Assembly (NCBI RefSeq): GCF_001419745.1 | Contig: NZ_LIRJ01000193.1 | Location: forward strand, 1 to 54,630 | DNA: 54,630 nt | Direction: 5' to 3' | From: Streptomyces silaceus | GTDB lineage: Bacteria > Actinomycetota > Actinomycetes > Streptomycetales > Streptomycetaceae | Part shown: one piece after another, positions 26,185 to 34,765 of the stretch | Layout: every line of letters begins with the position of its first letter | Position numbering within the stretch: the stretch's first letter is position 1 | Translations under genes and position numbers: made by a program | The notes under the pieces: model-generated | What the model was told of the DNA's origin: nothing | Database searches by the model: none | What the model saw: the letters and a program-made list of their open reading frames with translations, nothing else

Positions 26185-27003
26185 TCAGCCCTTCAGCGCG
26201 TCGTCGATCGCCTTCTTGTAGTCCTCGACCGTGGCAGGCGCGTTCTTCGAGCCGGGACCGGTCAGCTGCTTGCCGTCCATGACGAAGGAGGGGGTGCCCT
26301 CGACGCCGTCCTTGTTGTCGTCGAACGTCTTCGACATCTCCAGGGCCCAGCGGTCGAAGGTGCCCTTCTCGACGTCCTTCTTGAACGTCGCGCTCTTCTT
26401 GAGCTCGGGCACCGTGTTGGCGACCTTCTCCAGGTAGGAGTCGTCCTTGAACTTGTCCTCCTGCTCCGACGGGTGGAACTTCGCCGAGAACAGGGCCTTC
26501 TTGTACTCCAGGAACGCGTCGTCGCTGACGTTCAGCGCCGCGCCGAGCGCGCTCAGGGCGTTCCGCGAGCCCTCGCCCGGGATGTTCCGGTCGAGGAAGG
26601 TGGCGCCGATGAACTGGATCTTGTACTTGCCGTCCGCCAGGTCCTTCTCGACCGTCGGGCCGACGTTCTGCTCGAAGGCGGCGCAGACGGGGCAGCGCGG
26701 GTCCTCGTAGACCTTGAGGGTCTTCTTCGCGGACTCCTTGCCGAGGACGACGGTCGTGCCGTTCTTGCCCGTGGTGTTGGCGGGCTTGACCAGCTTGTCG
26801 TCCTTGGCGGCGTCCCAGTAGCCGGGCTTGTTGGACTGCATGACGGCGTAGCCGACGCCGCCGGCGATCGCGAGGACGCCGACGATCGAGACGCCGACGA
26901 TGGCCGCCCGCTTGCGCTTCTCGCGCCTGCGCTCGGCCTCCTGCTGGGCGCGGATCCGCTCGCGGGCCGCTGCCTTGGCCGCCTGGCTGTTGCGCTTGCT
27001 CAT
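26185..27003 (-). CDS. membrane-anchored DsbA-like thioredoxin-fold protein
   Basis: A 272-residue protein. The N-terminal 35 residues are strongly basic (SKRNSQAAKAAARERIRAQ), then one membrane helix (about 36-55, AAIVGVSIVGVLAIAGGVGYAV), then an extracytoplasmic DsbA/thioredoxin_4 domain. The active site is CPVC (YEDPRCPVCAAFEQ, about residues 105-118). A helical insertion follows, then EGTPSFVMDGK with the cis-proline region near residue 240. It is expected to form or shuffle disulfides in exported proteins. ATG 27003 with SD CGGAGAAAAG is chosen; the upstream open frame overlaps the neighbouring membrane gene in another frame and is not used. The neighbouring membrane gene starts upstream on the same strand, with a 41-base gap. 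Confidence 0.9.
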   Translation of the reverse strand: MSKRNSQAAKAAARERIRAQQEAERRREKRKRAAIVGVSIVGVLAIAGGVGYAVMQSNKPGYWDAAKDDKLVKPANTTGKNGTTVVLGKESAKKTLKVYEDPRCPVCAAFEQNVGPTVEKDLADGKYKIQFIGATFLDRNIPGEGSRNALSALGAALNVSDDAFLEYKKALFSAKFHPSEQEDKFKDDSYLEKVANTVPELKKSATFKKDVEKGTFDRWALEMSKTFDDNKDGVEGTPSFVMDGKQLTGPGSKNAPATVEDYKKAIDDALKG

Positions 27004-27044
27004 GATCTTTTCTCCGTGTGGGTGAACTGCGTGGGGTGCTGTGC

Positions 27045-27749
27045 TCAGGCGAAAGCGGCCGAGCACGGCGGTCCACGCCGCCCCACGAAGTGCACGAGCA
27101 GCCGCGTACGCGCCGTCCGCGTCCGGCGCTCGGGGCGCGGCGTCCGGCGTACGGGCCTGCGGGACGGGGTCACCGCGGCGACCGCGATCAGGAGCGGCCG
27201 GAACGTGGCGGCGGACACCGCGCGCAGGAGCTGGGCCAGTGCCCGCTCGCCGCGCCGCAGCCAGGCCGCCGCGAGGAGCCCCACCCCGACGTGCGCGCCG
27301 AGCAGCAGCCAGGAGGCGCCCGGCTCGGCCTCGGCGAGCACGGCGGCCGCGCTGCTGTGCCCGTCGCCGGCCATCTGTGCCAGCGGGGTGCCGAGCGGGG
27401 TGCCGCCGCACAGCACGTCGAAGCCGACGGAGCGCAGCGGGCCCGCGACCGGGCCGCCCGCCTCGCCGTAACAGACGTGCTGGCCGGCGGTGAACACCGT
27501 GTCGGCGGCCAGCTCCAGCGGGATCAGCAGGGCGGCGATGCGGCCGTAGCCCCGCTCGCGTCCCGCCAGCGCGTACGCGAGCGCGAAGACGGCGGCGGCG
27601 ATCGCCGCGACCGTGGTCAGCGGCAGGGGAACACGGGACAGCAGCACGTGCGACGCGGTGGAGAGCGTCACGACGAGTGCCGTGAACAGCGCCGCGCGCA
27701 CGGCTCTGAGCTGGGTCCCTGATATGTCCATCGCCGAGGAGTGTGCCAT
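27045..27749 (-). CDS. unrecognised five-helix membrane protein with conserved-looking His and Cys residues
   Basis: I do not recognise the family. The protein is 234 residues from ATG 27749 (MAHSSAMDISGTQ); ATG 27731 and GTG 27791 are alternatives and none has a strong SD. There are about five hydrophobic helices, with histidines at or in the membrane (STASHVLLSR, TAGQHVCYGE, LLGAHVGVGLL). An extracytoplasmic loop has two Cys (HVCYGE and DVLCGG) and GDGHSS. The C-terminal 40 residues are very Arg-rich and cytoplasmic. It shares a strand with the DsbA-like gene, 41 bases apart, so co-transcription is likely. A redox, heme or metal partner role is possible but unproven. Confidence 0.7.
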   Translation of the reverse strand: MAHSSAMDISGTQLRAVRAALFTALVVTLSTASHVLLSRVPLPLTTVAAIAAAVFALAYALAGRERGYGRIAALLIPLELAADTVFTAGQHVCYGEAGGPVAGPLRSVGFDVLCGGTPLGTPLAQMAGDGHSSAAAVLAEAEPGASWLLLGAHVGVGLLAAAWLRRGERALAQLLRAVSAATFRPLLIAVAAVTPSRRPVRRTPRPERRTRTARTRLLVHFVGRRGPPCSAAFA

Positions 27750-27807
27750 GTGTTCCTGTGGGAGGTCCCCCATGGGGGCCACTGGTTCCACTGTGGCCTA
27801 GTGGGGC

Positions 27808-29136
27808 CTACAGACCGGGGATCCGGCCGTTGCGGAACAGGTCGACGAAGATCTGGTGGTCCGCACGCGCGCGTGCCCCGTACGTGTGCGCGAAGTCCAC
27901 GAGCAGGTCCGCGAAGCCCGACTCGTCGCCCGCGATGGCGGCGTCGATGGCGCGCTCCGTGGAGAACGGCACCAGGTCCGAGTGGCCGCTCTCGTCGTCC
28001 GCCGCCGCGTGCATCGTGGCCGTGGCGCGGCCCAGGTCGGCGACGACCGAGGAGATCTCCTCCAGGTCGTCGATGTCGGACCAGTCCAGGTCCACCGCGT
28101 ACGGCGACACCTCGGCGACCAGCTGGCCCGCGCCGTCCAGCTCGGTCCAGCCGAGCCACGGGTCCGCGTGCGCCTGGAGGGCGCGCTGCGAGATGACCGT
28201 GCGGTGCCCCTCGTGCTGGAAGTAGTCCCGGATCGCCGGGTCCGTGATGTGCCGCGAGACCGCCGGGGTCTGGGCCTGCTTGAGGTAGATCACGACGTCG
28301 TTCTCCAGGGCGTCGCTGTTGCCCTCCAGGAGGATGTTGTACGACGGCAGGCCCGCGGAGCCGATGCCGATGCCGCGGCGGCCGACGACGTCCTTCACGC
28401 GGTACGAGTCGGGGCGGGTCAGGGAGGACTCCGGCAGCGTCTCCAGATAGCCGTCGAAGGCCGCGAGGACCTTGTAGCGCGTGGCGGCGTCGAGCTCGAT
28501 GGAGCCGCCGCCCGGCGCGAAGCGGCGCTCGAAGTCGCGGATCTCGGTCATCGAGTCGAGCAGCCCGAAGCGGGTCAGGGAGCGCGCGTCGCGCAGCGCG
28601 TCCAGGAGGGGCCCCTGGGCGGTGTCCAGCGTGAAGGGCGGCACCTCGTCGCTCTTGGCGCCCGTCGCCAGGTCGTGGATCCGCTCGCGGTAGGCCGCGG
28701 CGTAGACCCGCACGAGGTCGGTGATCTGCCCGTCGCTGAGCGCCTTGGTGTAGCCGATCAGGGCCACGGAGGCGGCGAAGCGCTTCAGGTCCCAGGTGAA
28801 GGGGCCGACGTACGCCTCGTCGAAGTCGTTCACGTTGAAGATCAGGCGGCCCTGGGCGTCCATGTACGTGCCGAAGTTCTCGGCGTGGAGGTCGCCGTGG
28901 ATCCACACGCGGCCGGTGCGGTCGTCCAGGTAGGGGCCGCCGTGCTGCTCGCGCTCCAGGTCGGCGTAGAAGAGGCAGGCCGTGCCGCGGTAGAACGCGA
29001 AGGCGGAGGAGGCCATCTTCCGGAACTTCACCCGGAACGCGGCGGGGTCCGCGGCAAGCAGCTCGCCGAACGCCGTGTCGAAGACGGCGAGGATCTGCTC
29101 GCCGCGCTGCTCGGCGGTGGGCTGCGGGACCGACAT
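27808..29136 (-). CDS. DUF2252 family protein (kinase-like fold)
   Basis: A 442-residue member of DUF2252. ATG 29136 has SD CAGGAGG; 21 upstream codons of open frame are not used. Features are FRVKFRKMASSAFAFYRGT near residues 35-53, then IHGDLHAENFGTY (about 81-93) and FNVNDFDEAYVGPFTWD (about 102-118). The HGDxHxxN and DFD motifs resemble the catalytic and metal loops of aminoglycoside-phosphotransferase/protein-kinase-like folds. RRGIGIGSAGLPSYNILLEG lies in the C-terminal half. No function is established for the family. Phosphotransfer is suggested by the motifs only. Confidence 0.88.
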   Translation of the reverse strand: MSVPQPTAEQRGEQILAVFDTAFGELLAADPAAFRVKFRKMASSAFAFYRGTACLFYADLEREQHGGPYLDDRTGRVWIHGDLHAENFGTYMDAQGRLIFNVNDFDEAYVGPFTWDLKRFAASVALIGYTKALSDGQITDLVRVYAAAYRERIHDLATGAKSDEVPPFTLDTAQGPLLDALRDARSLTRFGLLDSMTEIRDFERRFAPGGGSIELDAATRYKVLAAFDGYLETLPESSLTRPDSYRVKDVVGRRGIGIGSAGLPSYNILLEGNSDALENDVVIYLKQAQTPAVSRHITDPAIRDYFQHEGHRTVISQRALQAHADPWLGWTELDGAGQLVAEVSPYAVDLDWSDIDDLEEISSVVADLGRATATMHAAADDESGHSDLVPFSTERAIDAAIAGDESGFADLLVDFAHTYGARARADHQIFVDLFRNGRIPGL

Positions 29137-29272
29137 CGCTGGGTGCCTCCTGGTGCGGGGTGGTGCGTGACAAGGGGGGGGACGGGTGATCCGTCCCACG
29201 GGGACAGATGTTCCGCCCCTTCCAACGTTCGACCGTACCGCCGAGTGCCCGCCGTCTGTCAGTGCTCCGGAT

Positions 29273-29278
29273 TAGACT
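29273..29278 (+). promoter_or_regulatory. candidate -10 of dnaE
   Basis: TAGACT lies 63 bases before the dnaE GTG in the 205-base divergent gap between DUF2252 and dnaE. No matching -35 was found. Nothing else stands out in the gap. Confidence 0.35.
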
Positions 29279-29341
29279 TCCACGCTGTCCCCCCAGACTG
29301 CCCGCAGCCTGTCGCCCAGCGTTCTCCGGAGGCCTTCCGCC

Positions 29342-32300
29342 GTGACCAAGCCGCCCTTCACGCACCTGCACGTGCACACCCAGTACTCGCTGCTCGACGG
29401 TGCCGCCCGGCTGAAGGACATGTTCAACGCGGCGAATGAAATGGGCATGACGCACATCGCGATGTCCGACCACGGCAACCTCCACGGGGCGTACGACTTC
29501 TTCCATTCGGCGCAGAAGGCGGGCGTGACGCCGATCATCGGGATCGAGGCGTACGTGGCGCCGGAGTCGCGGCGCAACAAGCGGAAGATCCAGTGGGGCC
29601 AGCCGCACCAGAAGCGCGACGACGTCTCCGGTTCGGGTGGTTACACCCACAAGACGATCTGGGCGGCGAACAAGACGGGCCTGCACAACCTGTTCCGGCT
29701 CTCCTCGGACGCCTATGCGGAGGGCTGGCTGCAGAAGTGGCCCCGCATGGACAAGGAGACGATCTCCCAGTGGTCCGAGGGCCTCATCGCCTCCACCGGC
29801 TGCCCCTCCGGTGAGCTGCAGACCCGCCTGCGCCTGGGCCAGTTCGACGAGGCGCTGAAGTCGGCGGCGGAGTACCAGGAGATCTTCGGCAAGGACCGGT
29901 ACTTCCTGGAGCTGATGGACCACGGCATCGAGATCGAGCGCCGGGTCCGCGACGGCCTGCTGGAGATCGGCAAGAAGCTCGGCATCCCGCCGCTGGTCAC
30001 CAACGACTCGCACTACACGTACGCGCACGAGTCGACCGCGCACGACGCGCTGCTGTGCATCCAGACCGGCAAGAACCTCTCCGACCCGGACCGCTTCCGC
30101 TTCGACGGCACCGGCTACTACCTGAAGTCCACGGACGAGATGTACGCCATCGACTCCTCGGACGCGTGGCAGGAGGGCTGCCGCAACACGCTTCTGGTCG
30201 CCGAGCAGATCGACACCACCGGCATGTTCGAGAAGCGCGACCTGATGCCGAAGTTCGAGATCCCGGAGGGCTTCACCGAAGTCACCTGGTTCCAGGAAGA
30301 GGTCCGTCGCGGCATGGCGCGCCGCTACCCGGACGGTGTCCCGGACGACCGGCAGAAGCAGGCCGAGTACGAGATGGACATCATCATCCAGATGGGGTTC
30401 CCCGGGTACTTCCTCGTGGTCGCCGACTTCATCATGTGGGCCAAGAACAACGGCATCGCGGTGGGCCCCGGCCGAGGCTCCGCGGCCGGCTCGATCGTCG
30501 CGTACGCCATGGGCATCACCGACCTCGACCCGATCACGCACGGCCTGATCTTCGAGCGGTTCCTCAACCCCGAGCGCGTCTCCATGCCCGATGTCGACAT
30601 CGACTTCGACGAGCGCAGGCGCGTCGAAGTGATCAGGTATGTGACGGAGAAGTACGGCGCCGACAAGGTCGCCATGATCGGCACGTACGGAAAGATCAAG
30701 GCGAAGAACGCCATCAAGGACTCCGCGCGCGTGCTCGGATATCCGTACGCGATGGGCGACCGCCTCACCAAGGCCATGCCCGCCGACGTCCTCGGCAAGG
30801 GCATCGACCTCTCCGGCATCACCGACCCCAAGCACCCCCGCTACAGCGAGGCGGGCGAGATCCGGGGGATGTACGAGAACGAGCCGGACGTGAAGAAGGT
30901 CATCGACACCGCCAAGGGTGTGGAGGGCCTGGTCCGGCAGATGGGTGTGCACGCGGCCGGCGTGATCATGTCCAGCGAGCCGATCGTCGACCACGCGCCG
31001 ATCTGGGTGCGCCACACCGACGGCGTGACCATCACGCAGTGGGACTACCCCCAGTGCGAGTCGCTCGGCCTGCTCAAGATGGACTTCCTGGGCCTGCGCA
31101 ACCTCACCATCATGGACGACGCCGTCAAGATGGTGCGGGCCGGCAAGGGCATCGACCTGGAGATGCTCTCGCTCCCGCTCGACGACCCGAAGACCTTCGA
31201 ACTGCTCTGCCGCGGTGACACGCTCGGCGTCTTCCAGTTCGACGGCGGCCCGATGCGCTCGCTGCTGCGCCAGATGCAGCCCGACAACTTCGAGGACATT
31301 TCCGCCGTCTCGGCCCTGTACCGGCCGGGCCCGATGGGCATGAACTCGCACACGAACTACGCCGAGCGCAAGAACGGCCGCCAGGAGATCACGCCGATCC
31401 ACCCGGAGCTCGAAGAGCCCCTGAAGGAGACGCTGGGCCTCACCTACGGCCTCATCGTGTACCAGGAGCAGGTGCAGAAGGCCGCGCAGATCGTCGCCGG
31501 CTACTCGCTCGGCGAAGCCGACATCCTGCGCCGCGTGATGGGCAAGAAGAAGCCCGAGGAGCTGGAGAAGAACTTCGTCCTCTTCCAGGCGGGCGCCCGG
31601 AAGAACGGCTACTCGGACGCCGCGATCCAGGCCCTGTGGGACGTCCTGGTCCCCTTCGCCGGCTACGCCTTCAACAAGGCGCACTCCTCCGCGTACGGCC
31701 TGGTCACCTACTGGACCGCCTACCTCAAGGCGAACTACCCGGCCGAGTACATGGCCGCGCTGCTCACCTCGGTGAAGGACGACAAGGACAAGTCGGCCGT
31801 CTACCTGAACGAGTGCCGGCGCATGGGCATCAAGGTGCTCCCGCCGAACGTGAACGAGTCGGTCCACAACTTCGCCGCCCAGGGCGACGACGTGATCCTC
31901 TTCGGCCTGGAGGCCGTCCGCAACGTCGGTACGAACGTGGTGGAGTCGATCATCCGGTCGCGCAAGGCGAAGGGGAAGTTCACCTCCTTCCCCGACTACC
32001 TCGACAAGGTCGAGGCGACCGCCTGCAACAAGCGCACCACCGAATCGCTCATCAAGGCGGGCGCGTTCGACACCATGAACCACACCCGCAAGGGCCTGAC
32101 CGCGCAGTACGAACCGATGATCGACAACGTGGTCGCGGTCAAACGCAAGGAGGCCGAGGGCCAGTTCGACCTCTTCGGCGGGATGGGCGAGGAGACCGGC
32201 GGCGACGAGCCGGGCTTCGGGCTCGACGTGGAGTTCTCCGAGGACGAGTGGGACAAGACGTACCTGCTCGCCCAGGAGCGGGAGATGCTCGGTCTGTACG

Positions 32301-32884
32301 TCTCCGACCACCCGCTCTTCGGCCTGGAGCACGTCCTGTCCGACAAGGCGGACGCGGGCATCGGACAGCTCACCGGCGGTGACTTCTCCGACGGCTCGGT
32401 CGTCACCATCGGCGGCATCATCTCGGGCCTCCAGCGCAAGATGACCAAGCAGGGCAACGCCTGGGCGATCGCCACGGTCGAGGACCTCGCGGGCTCCATC
32501 GAGTGCATGTTCTTCCCGGCGACCTACCAGCTCGTCTCGACCCAACTCGTCGAGGACGCCGTGGTGTTCGTGAAGGGACGTCTCGACAAGCGCGAGGACG
32601 TGCCGCGGCTCGTCGCGATGGAGATGCAGGTCCCCGACCTGTCGAACGCGGGCACCAACGCGCCCGTGATCATCACCATCCCGACGGTCAAGGTGAGCCC
32701 GCCGATGATCACCCGCCTCGGCGAGGTCCTCAGCCACCACCGGGGCAACAGCGAGGTGCGGATCAAGCTCCAGGGGGCGCAGAAGACCACCGTGCTGCGG
32801 CTCGACCGGCACCGCGTGAAGCCGGACCCGGCGCTCTTCGGTGACCTGAAGGTGCTGCTCGGCCCGTCCTGCCTGGCGGGCTGA
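29342..32884 (+). CDS. dnaE: DNA polymerase III alpha subunit DnaE (replicative)
   Basis: Main replicative C-family polymerase, 1180 residues. The N-terminal PHP domain (about 1-270) starts THLHVHTQYSLLDGAARL and has MSDHGNLHGAYDF. The polymerase core has GPGRGSAAGSIVAYAMGI and the catalytic aspartates in MPDVDIDFDERRR (about 417-429), then GVHAAGVIMSS and YRPGPMGMN. The tandem HhH region and an OB-fold follow (VTIGGIISGLQRKMTKQGN), then a C-terminal tau-binding region. Length and layout are DnaE1-type with no fused 3'-5' exonuclease. GTG 29342 follows a good SD (CCGGAGG). Monocistronic; a hairpin follows. Confidence 0.97.
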   Translation: MTKPPFTHLHVHTQYSLLDGAARLKDMFNAANEMGMTHIAMSDHGNLHGAYDFFHSAQKAGVTPIIGIEAYVAPESRRNKRKIQWGQPHQKRDDVSGSGGYTHKTIWAANKTGLHNLFRLSSDAYAEGWLQKWPRMDKETISQWSEGLIASTGCPSGELQTRLRLGQFDEALKSAAEYQEIFGKDRYFLELMDHGIEIERRVRDGLLEIGKKLGIPPLVTNDSHYTYAHESTAHDALLCIQTGKNLSDPDRFRFDGTGYYLKSTDEMYAIDSSDAWQEGCRNTLLVAEQIDTTGMFEKRDLMPKFEIPEGFTEVTWFQEEVRRGMARRYPDGVPDDRQKQAEYEMDIIIQMGFPGYFLVVADFIMWAKNNGIAVGPGRGSAAGSIVAYAMGITDLDPITHGLIFERFLNPERVSMPDVDIDFDERRRVEVIRYVTEKYGADKVAMIGTYGKIKAKNAIKDSARVLGYPYAMGDRLTKAMPADVLGKGIDLSGITDPKHPRYSEAGEIRGMYENEPDVKKVIDTAKGVEGLVRQMGVHAAGVIMSSEPIVDHAPIWVRHTDGVTITQWDYPQCESLGLLKMDFLGLRNLTIMDDAVKMVRAGKGIDLEMLSLPLDDPKTFELLCRGDTLGVFQFDGGPMRSLLRQMQPDNFEDISAVSALYRPGPMGMNSHTNYAERKNGRQEITPIHPELEEPLKETLGLTYGLIVYQEQVQKAAQIVAGYSLGEADILRRVMGKKKPEELEKNFVLFQAGARKNGYSDAAIQALWDVLVPFAGYAFNKAHSSAYGLVTYWTAYLKANYPAEYMAALLTSVKDDKDKSAVYLNECRRMGIKVLPPNVNESVHNFAAQGDDVILFGLEAVRNVGTNVVESIIRSRKAKGKFTSFPDYLDKVEATACNKRTTESLIKAGAFDTMNHTRKGLTAQYEPMIDNVVAVKRKEAEGQFDLFGGMGEETGGDEPGFGLDVEFSEDEWDKTYLLAQEREMLGLYVSDHPLFGLEHVLSDKADAGIGQLTGGDFSDGSVVTIGGIISGLQRKMTKQGNAWAIATVEDLAGSIECMFFPATYQLVSTQLVEDAVVFVKGRLDKREDVPRLVAMEMQVPDLSNAGTNAPVIITIPTVKVSPPMITRLGEVLSHHRGNSEVRIKLQGAQKTTVLRLDRHRVKPDPALFGDLKVLLGPSCLAG

Positions 32885-32915
32885 CCTCCTCCGGCACCGC
32901 TTCACCCACAGCGCC

Positions 32916-32946
32916 GAGGGGCGCACCCGATCCGGGTGCGCCCCTC
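32916..32946. terminator. hairpin between dnaE and the convergent small gene
   Basis: 14-base perfect stem (32916-32929 with 32933-32946), three-base loop, 31 bases after the dnaE stop and 20 bases beyond the stop of the opposing gene. Likely bidirectional. Confidence 0.75.
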
Positions 32947-32965
32947 ATGTGTGCCTGGGGGTGTG

Positions 32966-33145
32966 TCAGTTGTGGCCGAAGCGACGCTGGTGCTTACGGG
33001 CAACATCGGCAGGGCTGCCCTGCGCCTGCGACTGCACCGCCGACTGGGCGTCGGACGCGGCCGACCTGGCCTGCTCCTGCGCCTGCTCGGCCTGCGAGGC
33101 GCGGTTCTGCTGGCCGCCCTGCTTGCGGTTCTTGTTCTTGGCCAT
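32966..33145 (-). CDS. 59-residue charged, glutamine-rich small protein
   Basis: Short ORF with a strong SD (CAGGAGGAAG, eight bases before ATG 33145). The product begins MAKNKNRKQGGQQNRASQAE and ends ARKHQRRFGHN. It is hydrophilic, with basic ends and a Gln/Ala/Ser-rich, probably helical or disordered middle. No known domain is visible. Its good SD, coding-like codon use and hairpin-bounded 3' end support a real gene. Its place just after dnaE, convergent to it, gives no functional clue. An RNA- or DNA-binding small protein is plausible but is inference. Confidence 0.75.
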   Translation of the reverse strand: MAKNKNRKQGGQQNRASQAEQAQEQARSAASDAQSAVQSQAQGSPADVARKHQRRFGHN

Positions 33146-33375
33146 GGTGATCTTCCTCCTGAGGGGGATCTGGGGGCCAGGACGCGACCAGATTCACATA
33201 TGGCGCCAAGGTGTGCATTTCGGAGAATTACCGTGTGTGACAGGGCCGTCGGAGCGACGTCCGCCGCTGCGCCACGCCGAAGATCGAGCTCGGGCCGTTA
33301 ACCTCCGCCCGGTCGGGCAGACTCGAAGGGAACCCGACGCGGACCCGCACCTTGATTCGTTGTCCTTACAGGGTG
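33146..33375. other. intergenic stretch between the small gene and the NYN gene
   Basis: This is the first part of a 309-base divergent gap. I see no ORF with a ribosome site and no clear -35/-10 pair. The remainder of the gap (33376-33454) is a tandem repeat listed separately. Confidence 0.6.
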
Positions 33376-33455
33376 TCTTCGTGGGCCTTCGTGGGAACGT
33401 CCAGGAACCTCCGGGCACTTTTCGGGAATCTTCAGGGAACTCCAGGGAAAGAGGG
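33376..33455 (+). repeat. degenerate ten-base tandem repeat leading into the NYN gene
   Basis: Seven successive units of 10, 10, 10, 10, 11, 11 and 10 bases fit AAnnTCCnGGG: TCTTCGTGGG, CCTTCGTGGG, AACGTCCAGG, AACCTCCGGG, CACTTTTCGGG, AATCTTCAGGG and AACTCCAGGG. The array then runs into AAAGAGGG at the start codon. GGAA cores begin at 33394, 33404, 33425, 33436 and 33446, with GGCA at 33414, so the spacing follows the DNA helical turn. The last units double as SD sequence. Confidence 0.8.
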
Positions 33456-34702
33456 TGGATCGCGTGGACCGCTGCATCGTCCTGGTGGACGCCGGGTATC
33501 TGCTGGGTGCCGCCGCGAGTCTCCTCGCGGGCGAGCCGTCCAGGTCCCGGATCACCGTCGACCACACCGCCCTGATCCAGGGACTGCGCGAGCGCGCGGA
33601 AGCGGACACCGAGCGCCCCCTCCTGCGCATCTACTGGTTCGACGGCGCCCCCGACCGCGTCCCGCAGCCCGAGCACCGGCGGCTGCGCGTCATGCCGCGC
33701 GTGACGGTCCGCCTCGGCGCCCTGACCCGCAGCGACGGCCGGTGGGCGCAGAAGGGCGTGGACGCCGCGATGCACGCCGAGCTCACCGAGCTCGCGCGCA
33801 ACCGCGCCTGCTCCGACGTCGTCCTCGTCACCGGCGACGGCGACCTGCTGCCCGGCATGATGGCCGCCAAGGAGCACGGCGTCGCCGTCCACCTGTGGGC
33901 CGTCCAGGCCGCCGACGGCGACTACAACCAGTCGGAGGACCTGGTCGCCGAGGCCGACGAGCGGCGCGTCCTCGACCGGGCGTGGATCACCAAGGCCGTA
34001 CGCCCCAAGGAGCTCACCGGCATCTGCGCCCCGCCGCCCGCGCCGCGCCCCGAGATCGCCGCGATCCTCTCCGCGCCGCTGCCGGAGTCCGCGCTCGCCG
34101 CCGCCGCGCAGCACGCCGAGACGGAGACCCCCGTCCCGCACACCGACCCCGCGGCCAACGGCCGGGGCGGCGGCGAGCACCGCATCCCCGCCGGCAAGGG
34201 CGTCCCCACCCCCAAGGACCTGGCCGCCCTGCGCGGCCCCGGCGCCCCGTCCGCCCAGCACCCCACGAACGCGACGCTGCGCTGGTCCTCCGACAAGGGA
34301 TGGGTCGAGCGGCCCGGCGGCGCCTCCGAGAGCCCCGAGGCGGCCGCCCTGCCCACGCTCGCCCAGCTGACGACGGCCGAGCAGCGCTGGGCCGACCGCG
34401 AGGAGGACATCACCACCGTCGGCGGAGACCCCTACGAGGTAGGACAGGTGTTCGCGCGGCGCTGGATGGCGCGCCTCCCGGAGCAGCACAACCTGCAGAA
34501 GCTGTCGACGATGTACCCCCGCATCCCGCACCGCATCGACGGCGAGCTGCTGCGCTACGCCGCGCGATTCGGCCTGCTCGCGCACAAGGACGACCAGATC
34601 GACGAGCACGACCGCTATGCGATCCGGGCCGGCTTCTGGCGGGAGATCGACGTGCGGACGGCCGCCGAGCACGCGCCCGCGGGGGACCGGGCAGGTGACT
34701 GA
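33455..34702 (+). CDS. NYN (PIN-like nuclease) domain protein
   Basis: A 415-residue protein with an N-terminal NYN domain (about 1-165): DRCIVLVDAGYLLGAA with the first acidic ligand, LLRIYWFDGAPDR, KGVDAAMHAELTELARNR, and DVVLVTGDGDLLPGM. These are the conserved acidic residues of the NYN/LabA-type ribonuclease fold. A Pro/Ala-rich linker (about 190-300) leads to a C-terminal helical domain (about 305-415, EQRWADREEDITTVGG and YPRIPHRIDGELLRYAARFG). RNA cleavage or processing is expected from the family; no target is known. GTG 33464 is an alternative start. The gene follows the phased repeat, which may set its expression. Confidence 0.88.
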   Translation: MDRVDRCIVLVDAGYLLGAAASLLAGEPSRSRITVDHTALIQGLRERAEADTERPLLRIYWFDGAPDRVPQPEHRRLRVMPRVTVRLGALTRSDGRWAQKGVDAAMHAELTELARNRACSDVVLVTGDGDLLPGMMAAKEHGVAVHLWAVQAADGDYNQSEDLVAEADERRVLDRAWITKAVRPKELTGICAPPPAPRPEIAAILSAPLPESALAAAAQHAETETPVPHTDPAANGRGGGEHRIPAGKGVPTPKDLAALRGPGAPSAQHPTNATLRWSSDKGWVERPGGASESPEAAALPTLAQLTTAEQRWADREEDITTVGGDPYEVGQVFARRWMARLPEQHNLQKLSTMYPRIPHRIDGELLRYAARFGLLAHKDDQIDEHDRYAIRAGFWREIDVRTAAEHAPAGDRAGD

Positions 34703-34765
34703 TACGGGGCGTACGGGGCGCCCCGGGCGTCGTTCATGGCCGCGGACCCCGTAGTCTCGTCCTTC

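Noticed and set aside
27668..32926. 1752-codon open frame on the minus strand opposite dnaE
   Set aside because: It lies antisense to the clear dnaE frame, gives Arg/Val/Leu/Asp/Gly-rich low-complexity protein, has no domain and continues into the antisense of other genes. It is a high-GC frame artefact.
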